In this document: in pieces, positions 51,739-60,627 of the stretch
Position numbering within the stretch: the first letter of the stretch is position 1
Layout of the letters: each line of letters begins with the position of its first letter
The notes under the pieces: generated by a model
Told to the model about the DNA's origin: nothing
Database searches by the model: none
The model's input: only the letters and a program-made list of their open reading frames with translations
Made by a program: the position numbers and the translations under genes
Source: Chitinophaga fulva
GTDB taxonomy: Bacteria > Bacteroidota > Bacteroidia > Chitinophagales > Chitinophagaceae
Direction of reading: 5' to 3'
Assembly (NCBI RefSeq): GCF_012927205.1
Contig: NZ_JABBGC010000001.1
Location: forward strand, 3,100,810 to 3,164,809
DNA length: 64,000 nucleotides

Positions 51739-53082
51739 ATGAACAAAAAATATATACTTCATATAGCCGTTGCCGGTAGCATGCTGTTCGCATCATGCAG
51801 CAAAAATCTGGACGATGTGCAACCGAATACACAGGTGACTTTTGACCAAATCAACCGCAGCAACCTGCCGCTGGTGATCAATGGCGCTAAATTAGCACTC
51901 ACCAACAATGCCCTGTACCAGATATATGGCTTACAGGATGTTATGGGAGATGACTTCCAGTCTATATCCTACGTTACCTACGAAGGCAACAATGTACCTT
52001 CTACGGACAACTCGCTCACCTTTGCCTACAGGCAGCCGTATCAGTGTATTGCCAATGCAAACATGGCTATTAACTTCGCGGCACAGCAGCCGGCAGGTGA
52101 CAGCCTGATTACGGTCAATCTGGGAGAGGCTTATCTTTTGCGTGGCTACTCCTACATGCTGCTGACGGAAATGTTCGGTGATGTGGTGATCATAAAAGGA
52201 GGTGAAAACCCTAAAGACCATCCGGTACGCAATCCTGTCGGCGAAGTACGGCAGCTTATTGAGGCAGACCTGAAGGCTGCATCTACACAGTTGCCCGATT
52301 ACAACGGTAAATCATTGAACGGCTCCAAACAGGCCGCACAGCTGCTGCTGGCCAGGTTGTACCTCAACCTGGGCCGTAACGACGAAGCACTGGCCTTGGC
52401 CAACGTGGTGATCAGCTCCAACCGTTTAACGCTGCAATCCAACTTCGGCGATATCTTCAAATCCGGTACGACCAGCCCGGAAGCATTGTACCGCGTTAAT
52501 GAAATGTCTACTGTCGGCAGTGCATTGTATGGAATACCGGCATTATTTGGCCCCGGAAAGTATGCCGGCGCCGTTAGGGCAGGCAGTGGCAATACATGGG
52601 TAGATAGCACGTTGCTGAAAACTTATGATGCCAGCGACATACGCCGTGCTTTCTTCCTGAAAAACAAAGGTGGATCTATTCTGGATTCCGTCTATTTCGT
52701 GACCAAATTTCCCGAGGAGACTACGCCCTCTTATCCTATCTGCCGCTACAGTGAAGCTTTCCTGATCGTGGCGGAAGCTAATGCACGCAAGGGCGTGATC
52801 GATGTAACGGCGTATAACCAGCTGCGCGCGGCCAGAAAAGCATCACTGCGCAACAACAGCGACTTCGCCAATACTGCCGCTTTTCTTGCTGAAATTGAAA
52901 TGGAGCGCCGCCGCGAATTTGTAGGTGAAAGACTGCGTTGGAGCGATATGCAGCGGTTCGGTAAAATGAACGCCTGGTTGCAGTCGTTCGGCCAACCTGC
53001 ATCACATGTGCTGCTGCCAATCCCCACCCACGAGTTTGCGCTCAATCCTAATCTGACTCAAAACGCTGACTATAGCAAATAA
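51739..53082 (+). CDS. RagB/SusD family outer-membrane lipoprotein
   Basis: A 447-residue lipoprotein with the lipidated Cys20 in SMLFASCSKN. The conserved SusD segments are AYLLRGYSYMLLTEMFGDVV (TPR-like), CRYSEAFLIVAEANARKG and EIEMERRREFVGERLRWSDMQRFGK, with the final LNPNLTQN. It is shorter than the SusD of PUL 1. It pairs with the SusC gene 11 nt upstream and precedes two thioredoxin-like genes on the same strand. Confidence 0.95.
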   Translation: MNKKYILHIAVAGSMLFASCSKNLDDVQPNTQVTFDQINRSNLPLVINGAKLALTNNALYQIYGLQDVMGDDFQSISYVTYEGNNVPSTDNSLTFAYRQPYQCIANANMAINFAAQQPAGDSLITVNLGEAYLLRGYSYMLLTEMFGDVVIIKGGENPKDHPVRNPVGEVRQLIEADLKAASTQLPDYNGKSLNGSKQAAQLLLARLYLNLGRNDEALALANVVISSNRLTLQSNFGDIFKSGTTSPEALYRVNEMSTVGSALYGIPALFGPGKYAGAVRAGSGNTWVDSTLLKTYDASDIRRAFFLKNKGGSILDSVYFVTKFPEETTPSYPICRYSEAFLIVAEANARKGVIDVTAYNQLRAARKASLRNNSDFANTAAFLAEIEMERRREFVGERLRWSDMQRFGKMNAWLQSFGQPASHVLLPIPTHEFALNPNLTQNADYSK

Positions 53083-53113
53083 CAAAAAACATAAACTTTA
53101 AATAATCATCATT

Positions 53114-54343
53114 ATGAGAAAAGCAGGAAGAACAGGTATTTTACTGGCCATGCTGGCCGCTCCGGCGGCACTGTTTGCGCAAGTAGGCAAACCAGTAAAA
53201 TCCATCACTGTAAAAGGTACTGTTGAATTTACCGATCCGAATGCGGCGGTACAGAAAGTATGGCTTTCTAAAGATAATTTTAGCGGGAAACCGGTGATAG
53301 TGGATTCTACCGTGGTAGGAAAGGACAATACCTTTACCTTCAAAATTAAGCAAGACCACCAGGGGGTATATATGATCAATGCCATGTACTGGGACCATGC
53401 CACTTTCTGGAGTGATGCCGATGTATCTGTTGCTATGCGCGGGTATGATACAGCGAAATACAAAGTGAAAGTACCACACTACAACTATGTAGAAGGGTCT
53501 TATGATAATAACTTTATTAACATGATGGTCCTCAACAATGAGTTGAATTATCGCCGGCTGATCGATGAGTACAACATGGAGTATTACGCTAAAAAAGCTA
53601 CCGATACTACCTGGGCCGCCTATATGAAAAATACGAAGAAGTACAACCCAATGCGGGAGGATTACCAGATAAGGGAAGAAACCCTCATCCGCTCTTTCAT
53701 TGACCGGCCCGTGCTGGTATATGCGCTGAGAGGCATGGCTTCTACCGAGAGCACGCAGAAGTACGATAAGGCGATGAAGTTGCTGGAAGGTCTGATCGCC
53801 CGTTATCCCTGGCTCACGGAAGCGCAGAAATTGAAACAAACCATTATCACTAACAGGGCACAGGCCATGAAACTGAAAACCGGTGAACCTATGCCTTCTG
53901 TTAAGTATCCGAGCGCACAAGGCACACAGGAAGGGCTGGAAAAATACAAAGGCAAATACCTGTTGGTAGATTTCTGGGCCAGCTGGTGCGGTCCCTGCCG
54001 CCAGGCTATTCCCAAAGTAAAGGAACTGTATAGTGCCTACAAAGACAAAGGCTTTGAAGTGGTGAGCATTTCTATCGACACAGACAAAAACGCCTGGCAA
54101 AAAGCTATGAAGGAGGAGAATATGCCATGGGAGCAGCTGTTGAGCGATAACAAAGACAAAACGATGGAACAGTTCCAGTTTTCCGGTATCCCTACCATGT
54201 ACCTGGTTGACCGTGAGGGTAAAATCCTGGAGCGTTTCACAGGCTACTCTGAAGAGGCGGAAGCCAAAGTAAAGGATATCGTCTCTAAAGGCACTAAAGC
54301 AGAACCCAAAAAAGCAGCGTCTGTTCCTATGACCGGCTTCTAA
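53114..54343 (+). CDS. Secreted TlpA-like thioredoxin, 409 aa
   Basis: A signal peptide (RTGILLAMLAAPAALFAQ) precedes an N-terminal part of about 250 residues: a beta-rich DUF4369-like segment (VQKVWLSKDNFSGKPVIVDST) then a helical region. The C-terminal TlpA/ResA domain has LLVDFWASWCGPCRQAIPKV (redox Cys pair) and the cis-Pro segment FSGIPTMYLVDREG. It acts in the periplasm as a thiol-disulfide reductase. It follows SusD by 31 nt and precedes a second TlpA-like gene by 19 nt; all four genes probably form one operon. Confidence 0.92.
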   Translation: MRKAGRTGILLAMLAAPAALFAQVGKPVKSITVKGTVEFTDPNAAVQKVWLSKDNFSGKPVIVDSTVVGKDNTFTFKIKQDHQGVYMINAMYWDHATFWSDADVSVAMRGYDTAKYKVKVPHYNYVEGSYDNNFINMMVLNNELNYRRLIDEYNMEYYAKKATDTTWAAYMKNTKKYNPMREDYQIREETLIRSFIDRPVLVYALRGMASTESTQKYDKAMKLLEGLIARYPWLTEAQKLKQTIITNRAQAMKLKTGEPMPSVKYPSAQGTQEGLEKYKGKYLLVDFWASWCGPCRQAIPKVKELYSAYKDKGFEVVSISIDTDKNAWQKAMKEENMPWEQLLSDNKDKTMEQFQFSGIPTMYLVDREGKILERFTGYSEEAEAKVKDIVSKGTKAEPKKAASVPMTGF

Positions 54344-54362
54344 TAAAATCAATACACCAACC

Positions 54363-55526
54363 ATGAAAAAAACAACCCTGATGATCGCCGGCAGTTTACT
54401 GCTGGCGATCATTTCAAATGCCCAGGAGAAGGGCTTTAAAATTACCGCCGATATCAAAGGGCAGGAGGATTACCGGCTGGTGATCTCACGGGTATCTGAT
54501 GGCAAACGTATCATGGATACGGCAATCTCCCACACCGGCGACCACTTCGTGTTCACCGGGCATGTAGACGAGCCTGCTATCGGAACGTTGTCTTCCTCTC
54601 ATCCTGCTTCTCGTTTTGAGATGGTGAAAGGCGGTATGTTCATGCCGGCGCCCAGCCTGGATTTTGTGATCACTAATACGGACATCACCATCACTGCGGA
54701 CGCTACGGAGCTGTTTAAAGGTACCGTCGCCGGTGGCCGGGAGAATAAGGAGCTGAACAACCTGCATAAGCTGGAAGTACCACTGATAGCACAGGAATGG
54801 GAGGCGCGGAAGAAGATGCCTTCCTTTAAAAAAGATAGCGTAGGCAAGGCCGCGTTATTGGAAGAACAAAAGGTGGCCAAAGCGAAGTTGCTGGATATCC
54901 GGAAACAGTTTGTTGCCAAACATCCGGGTTCTTTTGTCAGCGTGATGCTGCTGAGCCGGCTGAATGGTGATTACGACATGGCGGCATATGAACAGGCTTA
55001 CAACAAACTGTCAGACACCTACAAAAATACTTACCTCGCTAAATACGTCGCTTCCCGTATTTCCGGCGCCAAAGCCACGGAAGTAGGCGCGAAAGCGATC
55101 GGGTTTACTAAAATAGATAATCACGGACAGCCGTTCACGTTAGCTTCCCTCAAAGGGAAATATGTGCTGCTGGATTTCTGGGGCAGCTGGTGCGGTCCCT
55201 GCCGGGCCAGCCATCCGCATCTGCGGGAAGTGTATGACAAATACAAAGACAAAGGATTGGAGATAGTAGGTATTGCGGAAGAAAAAACTGACGATGTGGC
55301 AAGGGCTAAAGAATCCTGGCTCAAAGCAGTGGAGTCTGACAAAATGAATTGGATCCAGGTGTTGAATAACTACAATAAAAAAGAGGCGGACATGGTCATG
55401 GCCTACGGTATTGACGGTTTCCCGACCAAGATTTTACTGGGTAAAGATGGAAAGGTACTGTTCAAAATCGTCGGGAACGGCGGTGATGAGCTGGACCAGA
55501 AACTTAAATCGGTGTTTGGTTTGTAA
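54363..55526 (+). CDS. Secreted DUF4369-TlpA thioredoxin, 387 aa
   Basis: Signal peptide MKKTTLMIAGSLLLAIISNA, then a DUF4369-type beta domain (ISRVSDGKRIMDTAISHTGDHFVFTG), a helical linker, and a TlpA/ResA domain with LLDFWGSWCGPCRASHPHL and cis-Pro GIDGFPTKILLGKDG. It is a paralogue of the gene upstream but diverged in the N-terminal half. Two such thioredoxins after a SusCD pair suggest redox handling of the imported ligand, or of disulfide-bearing peptides. A terminator follows. Confidence 0.93.
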   Translation: MKKTTLMIAGSLLLAIISNAQEKGFKITADIKGQEDYRLVISRVSDGKRIMDTAISHTGDHFVFTGHVDEPAIGTLSSSHPASRFEMVKGGMFMPAPSLDFVITNTDITITADATELFKGTVAGGRENKELNNLHKLEVPLIAQEWEARKKMPSFKKDSVGKAALLEEQKVAKAKLLDIRKQFVAKHPGSFVSVMLLSRLNGDYDMAAYEQAYNKLSDTYKNTYLAKYVASRISGAKATEVGAKAIGFTKIDNHGQPFTLASLKGKYVLLDFWGSWCGPCRASHPHLREVYDKYKDKGLEIVGIAEEKTDDVARAKESWLKAVESDKMNWIQVLNNYNKKEADMVMAYGIDGFPTKILLGKDGKVLFKIVGNGGDELDQKLKSVFGL

Positions 55527-55530
55527 TCGT

Positions 55531-55563
55531 AAAAGCCCTGCAGTTCGCCTGCGGGGCTTTTTA
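55531..55563 (+). terminator. Intrinsic terminator ending the PUL 2 operon
   Basis: A 13-bp stem with one wobble (55531-55543 with 55549-55561) lies directly past the last TlpA gene and ahead of the convergent oleate hydratase gene. Confidence 0.85.
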
Positions 55564-55587
55564 TGCGTGACAATTATTGAAACCAGC

Positions 55588-57171
55588 TTAACGGTAAGCG
55601 GTGTGTACTGCTTTGGCCAATACATCCGGGCGGCGGTTGTAAGGCGTTACGGGTGCTACTTCCCTTTCTATATTAAGCAGTGTATATACCGCCGTACGGG
55701 CAGCCCTCACGGAGTATTCTTCTGTAAACACCATGTCCTGCGGGATTTCCACGAACTGGCTGATCATAGCCAGGTTGGTGGAGCCTCTGGGCACTACCGG
55801 TGGACGGTCGGACTTGGCATGTGGCTGAAACAGGGCATCGATGTAGGGCATCATCACCGGGATGACGTTCACTACGCTCTCTTTGATCTCGGCTTCATGT
55901 TGTTCAAAATGCAGGTGATGTATCAGCTCTGTGAGGATTTCCTCGCCGGTGCAGTCAATCATCCGTTTCTGTACAAAATCGCCGGTCTTATCGGGATAGA
56001 GGCCATAGCCCCAGAAGATGGTGGTGTCCTCGCCCTGCGCTTTAAAATGCGGTTGCGCCGCTACTACGATAGACATGCGCCAGGAGGAGTCGCGGAAGGT
56101 CATGAGTGCGCCGCTGCCGGGTTTGTTGCCGGAAAAGGCTTCGATAAGCTTCAGCATTTTGTTGCCCCGGAGCGTAGCGGTAAAGGAATACCATTTTGTT
56201 TCATCGGGTTTACCGAAGAAAGGGTCCGGGTTACCGAGGCGTGGTTTTTTAAGCGCGATTTTTTTCCAGAGCGCAAAAGAAGGCGGGTTGTCCGGCAGGT
56301 AACGGGCCGGCGTTTTGTAGTCGCCGTTGTTGGAGTTATCGGTGATACAGCCGTTGGTAAAGAAGCAGATATCACCTTCCTGTAAGGAGATGGCGCCTGT
56401 TTGTCCATCAGCATCCTGGTATTGTATAGCCGTTACCGTGATACCGTTGTCGTCTTTGAAAATGAGATCGGTCACGGTCCTTTGGAGGGAATAATCGACC
56501 CCAAATTTATCGAGGTGTTTTTTGATGGGGAGGATCACGGATTCATATTGGTTGTAAGGTGTTCTGGTGACGCCTTCCAGCGTGTCTATCCTGGAGAACT
56601 CCAGGATCATACGGTTCATATATCTTCTGAATTCGAAGAGGCTGGACCATTCCTGCCAAGCGAAGGTAGTTTGCCACATGTACCAGAAATTGGTGGTGAA
56701 GAAATGATCACCGAACCATTCGCGGATGGTCATATGGTCCAGTTCATGCTCATCGGTGAAGAAGAGTTTGAGCATCTTCATCCGGTCATCATGATCAAAG
56801 CCCATGGAATGCACGTCGAGGATCTTACCGTACTTGTCGATCAGCCTGGCTTTGGCGTGGGTAGGGTTGGCGTGGTCGAAGGCCAGTATCTCGTCTTTTA
56901 CTGAAATATTGGGTACTTCAAGGGAGGGGATGCGGCTGGTAAGCTCCCAGAAATTCTCATATGTTTCTTCGTTGAGCATTCTGCCGCCGCGGCATACGAA
57001 GCCTTCCTGTTTGGCGCCGGAACCGTCGTTGCTGCCACCAATGATGGGCAGGGCTTCGATGATGTGAATATTTTCTCCTTTGAAACCTGCATCTTCAATC
57101 AGGTAAACGGCTGCAGCCAATGAAGCGAGGCCTCCGCCTATAAAATAGGCGTGTTTGTTGCTATCGTGCAT
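55588..57171 (-). CDS. ohyA: Oleate hydratase
   Basis: A 527-residue FAD enzyme (ATG at 57171). The dinucleotide loop is YFIGGGLASLAAAVYLIED, and the conserved GGSNDGSGAKQEGFVCRGGRMLN and GDICFFTNGCITDNSNNGD stretches are hallmarks of oleate hydratases (MCRA family). It adds water to the cis-9 double bond of unsaturated fatty acids, giving 10-hydroxy acids; this serves detoxification of free fatty acids. The length agrees with the shorter bacterial branch. It stands alone, convergent with PUL 2. Confidence 0.95.
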   Translation of the reverse strand: MHDSNKHAYFIGGGLASLAAAVYLIEDAGFKGENIHIIEALPIIGGSNDGSGAKQEGFVCRGGRMLNEETYENFWELTSRIPSLEVPNISVKDEILAFDHANPTHAKARLIDKYGKILDVHSMGFDHDDRMKMLKLFFTDEHELDHMTIREWFGDHFFTTNFWYMWQTTFAWQEWSSLFEFRRYMNRMILEFSRIDTLEGVTRTPYNQYESVILPIKKHLDKFGVDYSLQRTVTDLIFKDDNGITVTAIQYQDADGQTGAISLQEGDICFFTNGCITDNSNNGDYKTPARYLPDNPPSFALWKKIALKKPRLGNPDPFFGKPDETKWYSFTATLRGNKMLKLIEAFSGNKPGSGALMTFRDSSWRMSIVVAAQPHFKAQGEDTTIFWGYGLYPDKTGDFVQKRMIDCTGEEILTELIHHLHFEQHEAEIKESVVNVIPVMMPYIDALFQPHAKSDRPPVVPRGSTNLAMISQFVEIPQDMVFTEEYSVRAARTAVYTLLNIEREVAPVTPYNRRPDVLAKAVHTAYR

Positions 57172-57240
57172 AATCAATCAATTTAAGCGGTTTAACGGAG
57201 TTGTGTGAAGACTTAACAACCGGATGGTTGTTTTGTTGTG

Positions 57241-57900
57241 TCAGGGTTGCGGGATAACTGCAGTGGTGTACAGCGAGTACATTTTCCAGCCGAGTGTTTC
57301 ATACAATGCTTTACCGGCGGGTGTGGCCACGAGTATGCCCTTTCTGATGCCACGCGAGACGGCTTCTATTGTAAGGGCGGTCATAACAGCGCTTCCCAGT
57401 CCACGGCGCTGATGTGCCGGCGTAGTCGCGATGCGGTCGTAAATAATATAGTCGTCAACGATAGCCAGCTGGCCATTGGCTGCTGTTTCGCCGTTGGCCG
57501 CGTATATGGTGGCAATGGGGCCGGCGCTGGCGGTATCAACAGAAAGGGAGTATCCTTCGGGCAACTGTACATGGGAAGGGCGTACAGGCAGGGTGCAGGT
57601 CATCATGAATCCGGGGCGCTGTATCTCCCAACGGGGCGGAAGTACGGGTCTTACGAGGGAGGCCGGTGCACATACTTTGAGAAAAACCGCCGGTTGGAAA
57701 ATGGTGTTGGCGAAGTGAAATAACCCGGGGCCAAGTGCAGAAAAAACGTATCGCCTTTGCTGGTCGGGCCATCCTACATCTACCCGGAGTCCGCCGTGGT
57801 CGGCTATTGGAAGAGGGAGTTCCCGCGCCAGTGACCAACCTTTCAGCCATGTTTCCACTACATGAGGGTCTGCTTGCTCATATGTTTCATCTGTTGTCAT
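57241..57900 (-). CDS. GNAT family N-acetyltransferase
   Basis: From the ATG at 57900 (MTTDETYEQADPHVV) the protein has 219 residues. The C-terminal half is a GNAT domain with the acetyl-CoA loop IATTPAHQRRGLGSAVMTALT and the motif B segment GKALYETLGWKMYSLYT. The N-terminal half is a domain of unknown type that may bind the acceptor. It lies 69 nt upstream of the oleate hydratase gene on the same strand and may be its operon partner. Confidence 0.85.
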   Translation of the reverse strand: MTTDETYEQADPHVVETWLKGWSLARELPLPIADHGGLRVDVGWPDQQRRYVFSALGPGLFHFANTIFQPAVFLKVCAPASLVRPVLPPRWEIQRPGFMMTCTLPVRPSHVQLPEGYSLSVDTASAGPIATIYAANGETAANGQLAIVDDYIIYDRIATTPAHQRRGLGSAVMTALTIEAVSRGIRKGILVATPAGKALYETLGWKMYSLYTTAVIPQP

Positions 57901-57996
57901 GAGGCACAATAAAGGTAGGCATTTGATGTCTCCCAAAGACATCTGTTATAGTAAAATATTCAAATTCTGTATCTGTTACATGTTCTCACAGGGAGC

Positions 57997-58004
57997 TAAT
58001 TTTG
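57997..58004 (+). promoter_or_regulatory. -7 element upstream of the peroxiredoxin gene
   Basis: TAATTTTG matches TAnnTTTG and lies 19 nt before the ATG at 58024, supporting that start over the in-frame ATG at 58015. Confidence 0.45.
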
Positions 58005-58023
58005 ACATCAAAAATTGGAAGCC

Positions 58024-58587
58024 ATGGAAACAGATTTGACTTATTTACCGCCCAACCTGCCAGCCCCTGAAGATGACGGCGCCTGTGATCATCTTGATGG
58101 CCTGCGGATACCGGATATACACTTACCAGCTACCGATGGCACCATGGTATCCCTGCAGGACATCCCGGGGAGACTGGTGATTTACTGTTATCCGATGACA
58201 GGGCCTTCACATATCCCGTTGCCACCGGGATGGGACGAAATTCCCGGCGCCCGTGGATGCACGCCACAGGCTTGCTCTTTCCGGGACCACTATCAGGAAT
58301 TGCAGCGTTTACAGACAACTGTCTTCGGCATGAGCACACAATCACCGGAGATGCAGCGCTCCGAACAGGAACGCATACACTTGCCCTTCCATTTGCTGAG
58401 CGATGAGCATAGACACTTCAGCGAAGCGCTCAACCTGCCTATGCATTACGTGGACTCGCTGATACTCCTTAAAAGGGTGACGCTGGTTTTTGAAAACGGA
58501 TACATCCGCAAACATTTCTACCCTGTATTTCCGCCGGATAAAAATATTGATGAAGTGCTGGCTTATCTGAAGACAACTACCAGGTAA
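58024..58587 (+). CDS. Bcp/PrxQ-type peroxiredoxin
   Basis: A 187-residue thioredoxin-fold peroxidase. The active-site region is GARGCTPQACSFRDHYQEL, matching the Bcp/PrxQ arrangement with the peroxidatic Cys and a resolving Cys five residues later. The preceding VIYCYPMTGPS loop and later FGMSTQSPEMQRSEQ, HLPFHLLSDEH are also family-like. A roughly 20-residue N-terminal extension is longer than usual. It reduces organic peroxides or hydrogen peroxide in the cytoplasm. The Nudix gene follows 25 nt after the stop. Confidence 0.9.
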   Translation: METDLTYLPPNLPAPEDDGACDHLDGLRIPDIHLPATDGTMVSLQDIPGRLVIYCYPMTGPSHIPLPPGWDEIPGARGCTPQACSFRDHYQELQRLQTTVFGMSTQSPEMQRSEQERIHLPFHLLSDEHRHFSEALNLPMHYVDSLILLKRVTLVFENGYIRKHFYPVFPPDKNIDEVLAYLKTTTR

Positions 58588-58600
58588 ACCTGCTTTTGTT

Positions 58601-58608
58601 TATTTTTG
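58601..58608 (+). promoter_or_regulatory. -7 element between the peroxiredoxin and Nudix genes
   Basis: TATTTTTG fits TAnnTTTG exactly but ends only 4 nt before the ATG at 58613, so a leaderless transcript or a later start would be required. It could be fortuitous. Confidence 0.25.
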
Positions 58609-58612
58609 CAGG

Positions 58613-59017
58613 ATGAATTACATCGATTGTGTTGGCCTGATTGTAGTAGAAAACAGGGAGCTGTTATTGGCTTTCAGTAAGAATAAAGGCGCCTGGTACC
58701 TGCCTGGCGGAAAAGTGGATGCTGGTGAAACACCATTGCAAGCTATGCAGCGGGAAATAAAGGAAGAGTTGAATATGGACCTCCCGGAAGACAGCCTGCA
58801 ATGGTATTATCACATCACGGCGCCTGCTTTTGGGGAAAAAGAAGTGGAGATGCGGCAGAACTGCTTCCTGCACCAGTTGCGGCAAACGCCGCAACCATCC
58901 GCAGAAATAGGCGCCGTGCGCTTCTTCAGCCTCGAGACTTACAGAAAAGAACCACACCAGGTGCGCGGCGTATTGCTGGCATTTGAAAAACTGCAACAGG
59001 ATGGCCTGGTAGATTAA
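58613..59017 (+). CDS. Nudix hydrolase
   Basis: A 134-residue protein with a full Nudix box (GGKVDAGETPLQAMQREIKE followed by EL). The first strands (NYIDCVGLIVVENRELLLAFSK) and C-terminal EIGAVRFFSLETY fit the small MutT-like type. Members hydrolyse nucleoside diphosphate derivatives, such as oxidised dGTP or ADP-ribose; the substrate cannot be inferred. An unknown gene follows 9 nt downstream in the same operon, and the peroxiredoxin gene precedes, so an oxidative-stress role would be plausible. Confidence 0.93.
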   Translation: MNYIDCVGLIVVENRELLLAFSKNKGAWYLPGGKVDAGETPLQAMQREIKEELNMDLPEDSLQWYYHITAPAFGEKEVEMRQNCFLHQLRQTPQPSAEIGAVRFFSLETYRKEPHQVRGVLLAFEKLQQDGLVD

Positions 59018-59026
59018 CTGCAACAT

Positions 59027-59803
59027 ATGAAAGTCATCCGTCATAACGACATTGTCAATATTATCCCAGAAGAAGGAGAGGAGATCACCATCCATCGGGA
59101 AACCGTGTACCCCAACAGGATCATTGTCTTCAAACGCTTGCCTGAAAAAGGCTGGCAGGAAATCCATTTCGATAAAAACAAAGGAACACTGATCAGCCGC
59201 GAAGAACGGGAACAAACACTCCCCGTTTTCCGCTATCATTTCGATGACGCAGGCATTAAAGCTGAAGTGCAACACATATTCCAGGATACGGCCCACTTTA
59301 ACGGCTATACGGTGGAAGACGAGGATGCGGAAACCATACGCATCAAATTATTCCGCGATGGGAAAGAGTTGAGCCATGGCATCCGTGTGGAACGGATAAA
59401 CGCCCGACCGCATAACTATTTCGAAGAGATGCGTCGCGATGTGGACAGCCTGTTGCAACAGGAAGAAAGCAACCGGAAATTTGATCTGTTCTTGCAGGAA
59501 ACGTACACTCATTGGACCATGGAAGAAAAGGTCCATTATCACTACGGCCGCATCCTCTTCGAAGACAGGATGCAGGGCGGATATCCTTCCGGTTATACCA
59601 GTCCGGCTGCGCACTATTTCTCCAAATGGTTCATGAATACCTTTGAGCCTTATAACATCGACAGCATTGGTACTTTACAGGCGATCGCAAAACGGTTTGA
59701 TCTCCATATTGAGGAAACCCTGCTTCGGGAAATGGTCCGGCACGAATTACGTAGTGACGAATGGCGGACCATTGCCCGTCAGCTGGGACTGCTGGACAAA
59801 TAG
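59027..59803 (+). CDS. Hypothetical protein, 258 aa
   Basis: Family not recognised. The protein is soluble and acidic, with an N-terminal beta-rich region (VNIIPEEGEEITIHRETVYPNRIIVFKRL, shown in part) and a C-terminal helical half containing TMEEKVHYHYGRILFEDR and LHIEETLLREMVRHELRSDEW. No catalytic motif is obvious. Start ATG is 9 nt after the Nudix stop, so it is co-translated with the Nudix gene and may share its pathway. Confidence 0.75.
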   Translation: MKVIRHNDIVNIIPEEGEEITIHRETVYPNRIIVFKRLPEKGWQEIHFDKNKGTLISREEREQTLPVFRYHFDDAGIKAEVQHIFQDTAHFNGYTVEDEDAETIRIKLFRDGKELSHGIRVERINARPHNYFEEMRRDVDSLLQQEESNRKFDLFLQETYTHWTMEEKVHYHYGRILFEDRMQGGYPSGYTSPAAHYFSKWFMNTFEPYNIDSIGTLQAIAKRFDLHIEETLLREMVRHELRSDEWRTIARQLGLLDK

Positions 59804-59806
59804 CCG

Positions 59807-60532
59807 TTACCGGGCCGCAGGCTTTACCAATTGGTCGAGCTTTGTTTCCAGTGTGTCTATACGTTTCTGTTGGTGGATGATGTATAGCGTCAATTCCTCA
59901 ATTTTCTCCAGCAGTTTGCGGTTCATCTCTCCCAGTTCTATTCCTTCCTGTGCTACGCAGGCTGCTGCCGGAATATTGGGCAGATGTTTGTTGGTCCTGA
60001 TATACTCCTCCAGTGTCTGCAGAGAGGGCAGGTGATAGTCTTCCCCAAAAACATAATCGGGCCAGTTGCTGATGTTTTTAACGGTTATTTTTTGTGCCAG
60101 TATATTTCCGTTGACAGCCAGTTTAGCCCCGCCTGTCCGGTCAGTGCCGATAGAAACATTTCCCTGGTTATCGATGCGCAGGCCGTCGTAGTTATCTGCC
60201 CAGGGTGTAATCACAAAGCTGCCGCGCCCGCTGGTGCCGCCGGAATAAACAATGCCCTGATCACCGGGATGCATCATGCTGGAATAGTTTTGACCACCAA
60301 AGCTGCTGCTGATCAGCACAAAATGGCTGTCGTTGTTATACAGGGCGAGGGTGGGATCGGGGGAGTAACCAACCGGGTTGGTAGCGACGATGGTACCTAC
60401 TACGTCCAGTTTACGGCTAGGCGTCCGCGTGCCGATACCGACGTTGCCATTGCCCGGAAAAATGTTGGTGGAGTCCTGTGCGCTGGCAGACAGTCCTGCC
60501 GCGGTTAACAAAATAAGAAGGGTCTTTTTCAT
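59807..60532 (-). CDS. Secreted tail-fibre-like protein with C-terminal coiled coil
   Basis: From MKKTLLILLTAAGLSASAQ the protein has 241 residues. It has GNVGIGTRTPSRKLDVVG, a typical opening of Bacteroidota secreted proteins related to phage tail fibres, and a second GNVSIGTDRTGG copy. The C-terminal part LPSLQTLEEYIRTNKHLPNIP leads into a heptad-type helix (LGEMNRKLLEKIEELTLYII and onward). There is no recognisable S74 peptidase triad. It may be a trimeric surface protein. It is convergent with the 258-aa gene, 3 nt apart. Confidence 0.85.
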   Translation of the reverse strand: MKKTLLILLTAAGLSASAQDSTNIFPGNGNVGIGTRTPSRKLDVVGTIVATNPVGYSPDPTLALYNNDSHFVLISSSFGGQNYSSMMHPGDQGIVYSGGTSGRGSFVITPWADNYDGLRIDNQGNVSIGTDRTGGAKLAVNGNILAQKITVKNISNWPDYVFGEDYHLPSLQTLEEYIRTNKHLPNIPAAACVAQEGIELGEMNRKLLEKIEELTLYIIHQQKRIDTLETKLDQLVKPAAR

Positions 60533-60627
60533 AAGTAAAGGATGATTGTTGGCAAACAACAAAAGTATCCATTTTTTGTAATCCCGGTCAGAAAACTCTA
60601 AGTTTACAGCCCATTAATACTACGGCC

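Noticed and set aside
53141..54457. 438-aa minus-strand frame opposite the first TlpA-like gene
   Set aside because: The plus strand encodes a clear signal peptide and WCGPC thioredoxin domain in operon context; the opposite frame is a codon-bias shadow with no motif.
59807..60532. Prophage tail-fibre gene
   Set aside because: The protein carries a Sec signal peptide and no other phage gene is nearby; such secreted relatives are common in Bacteroidota.
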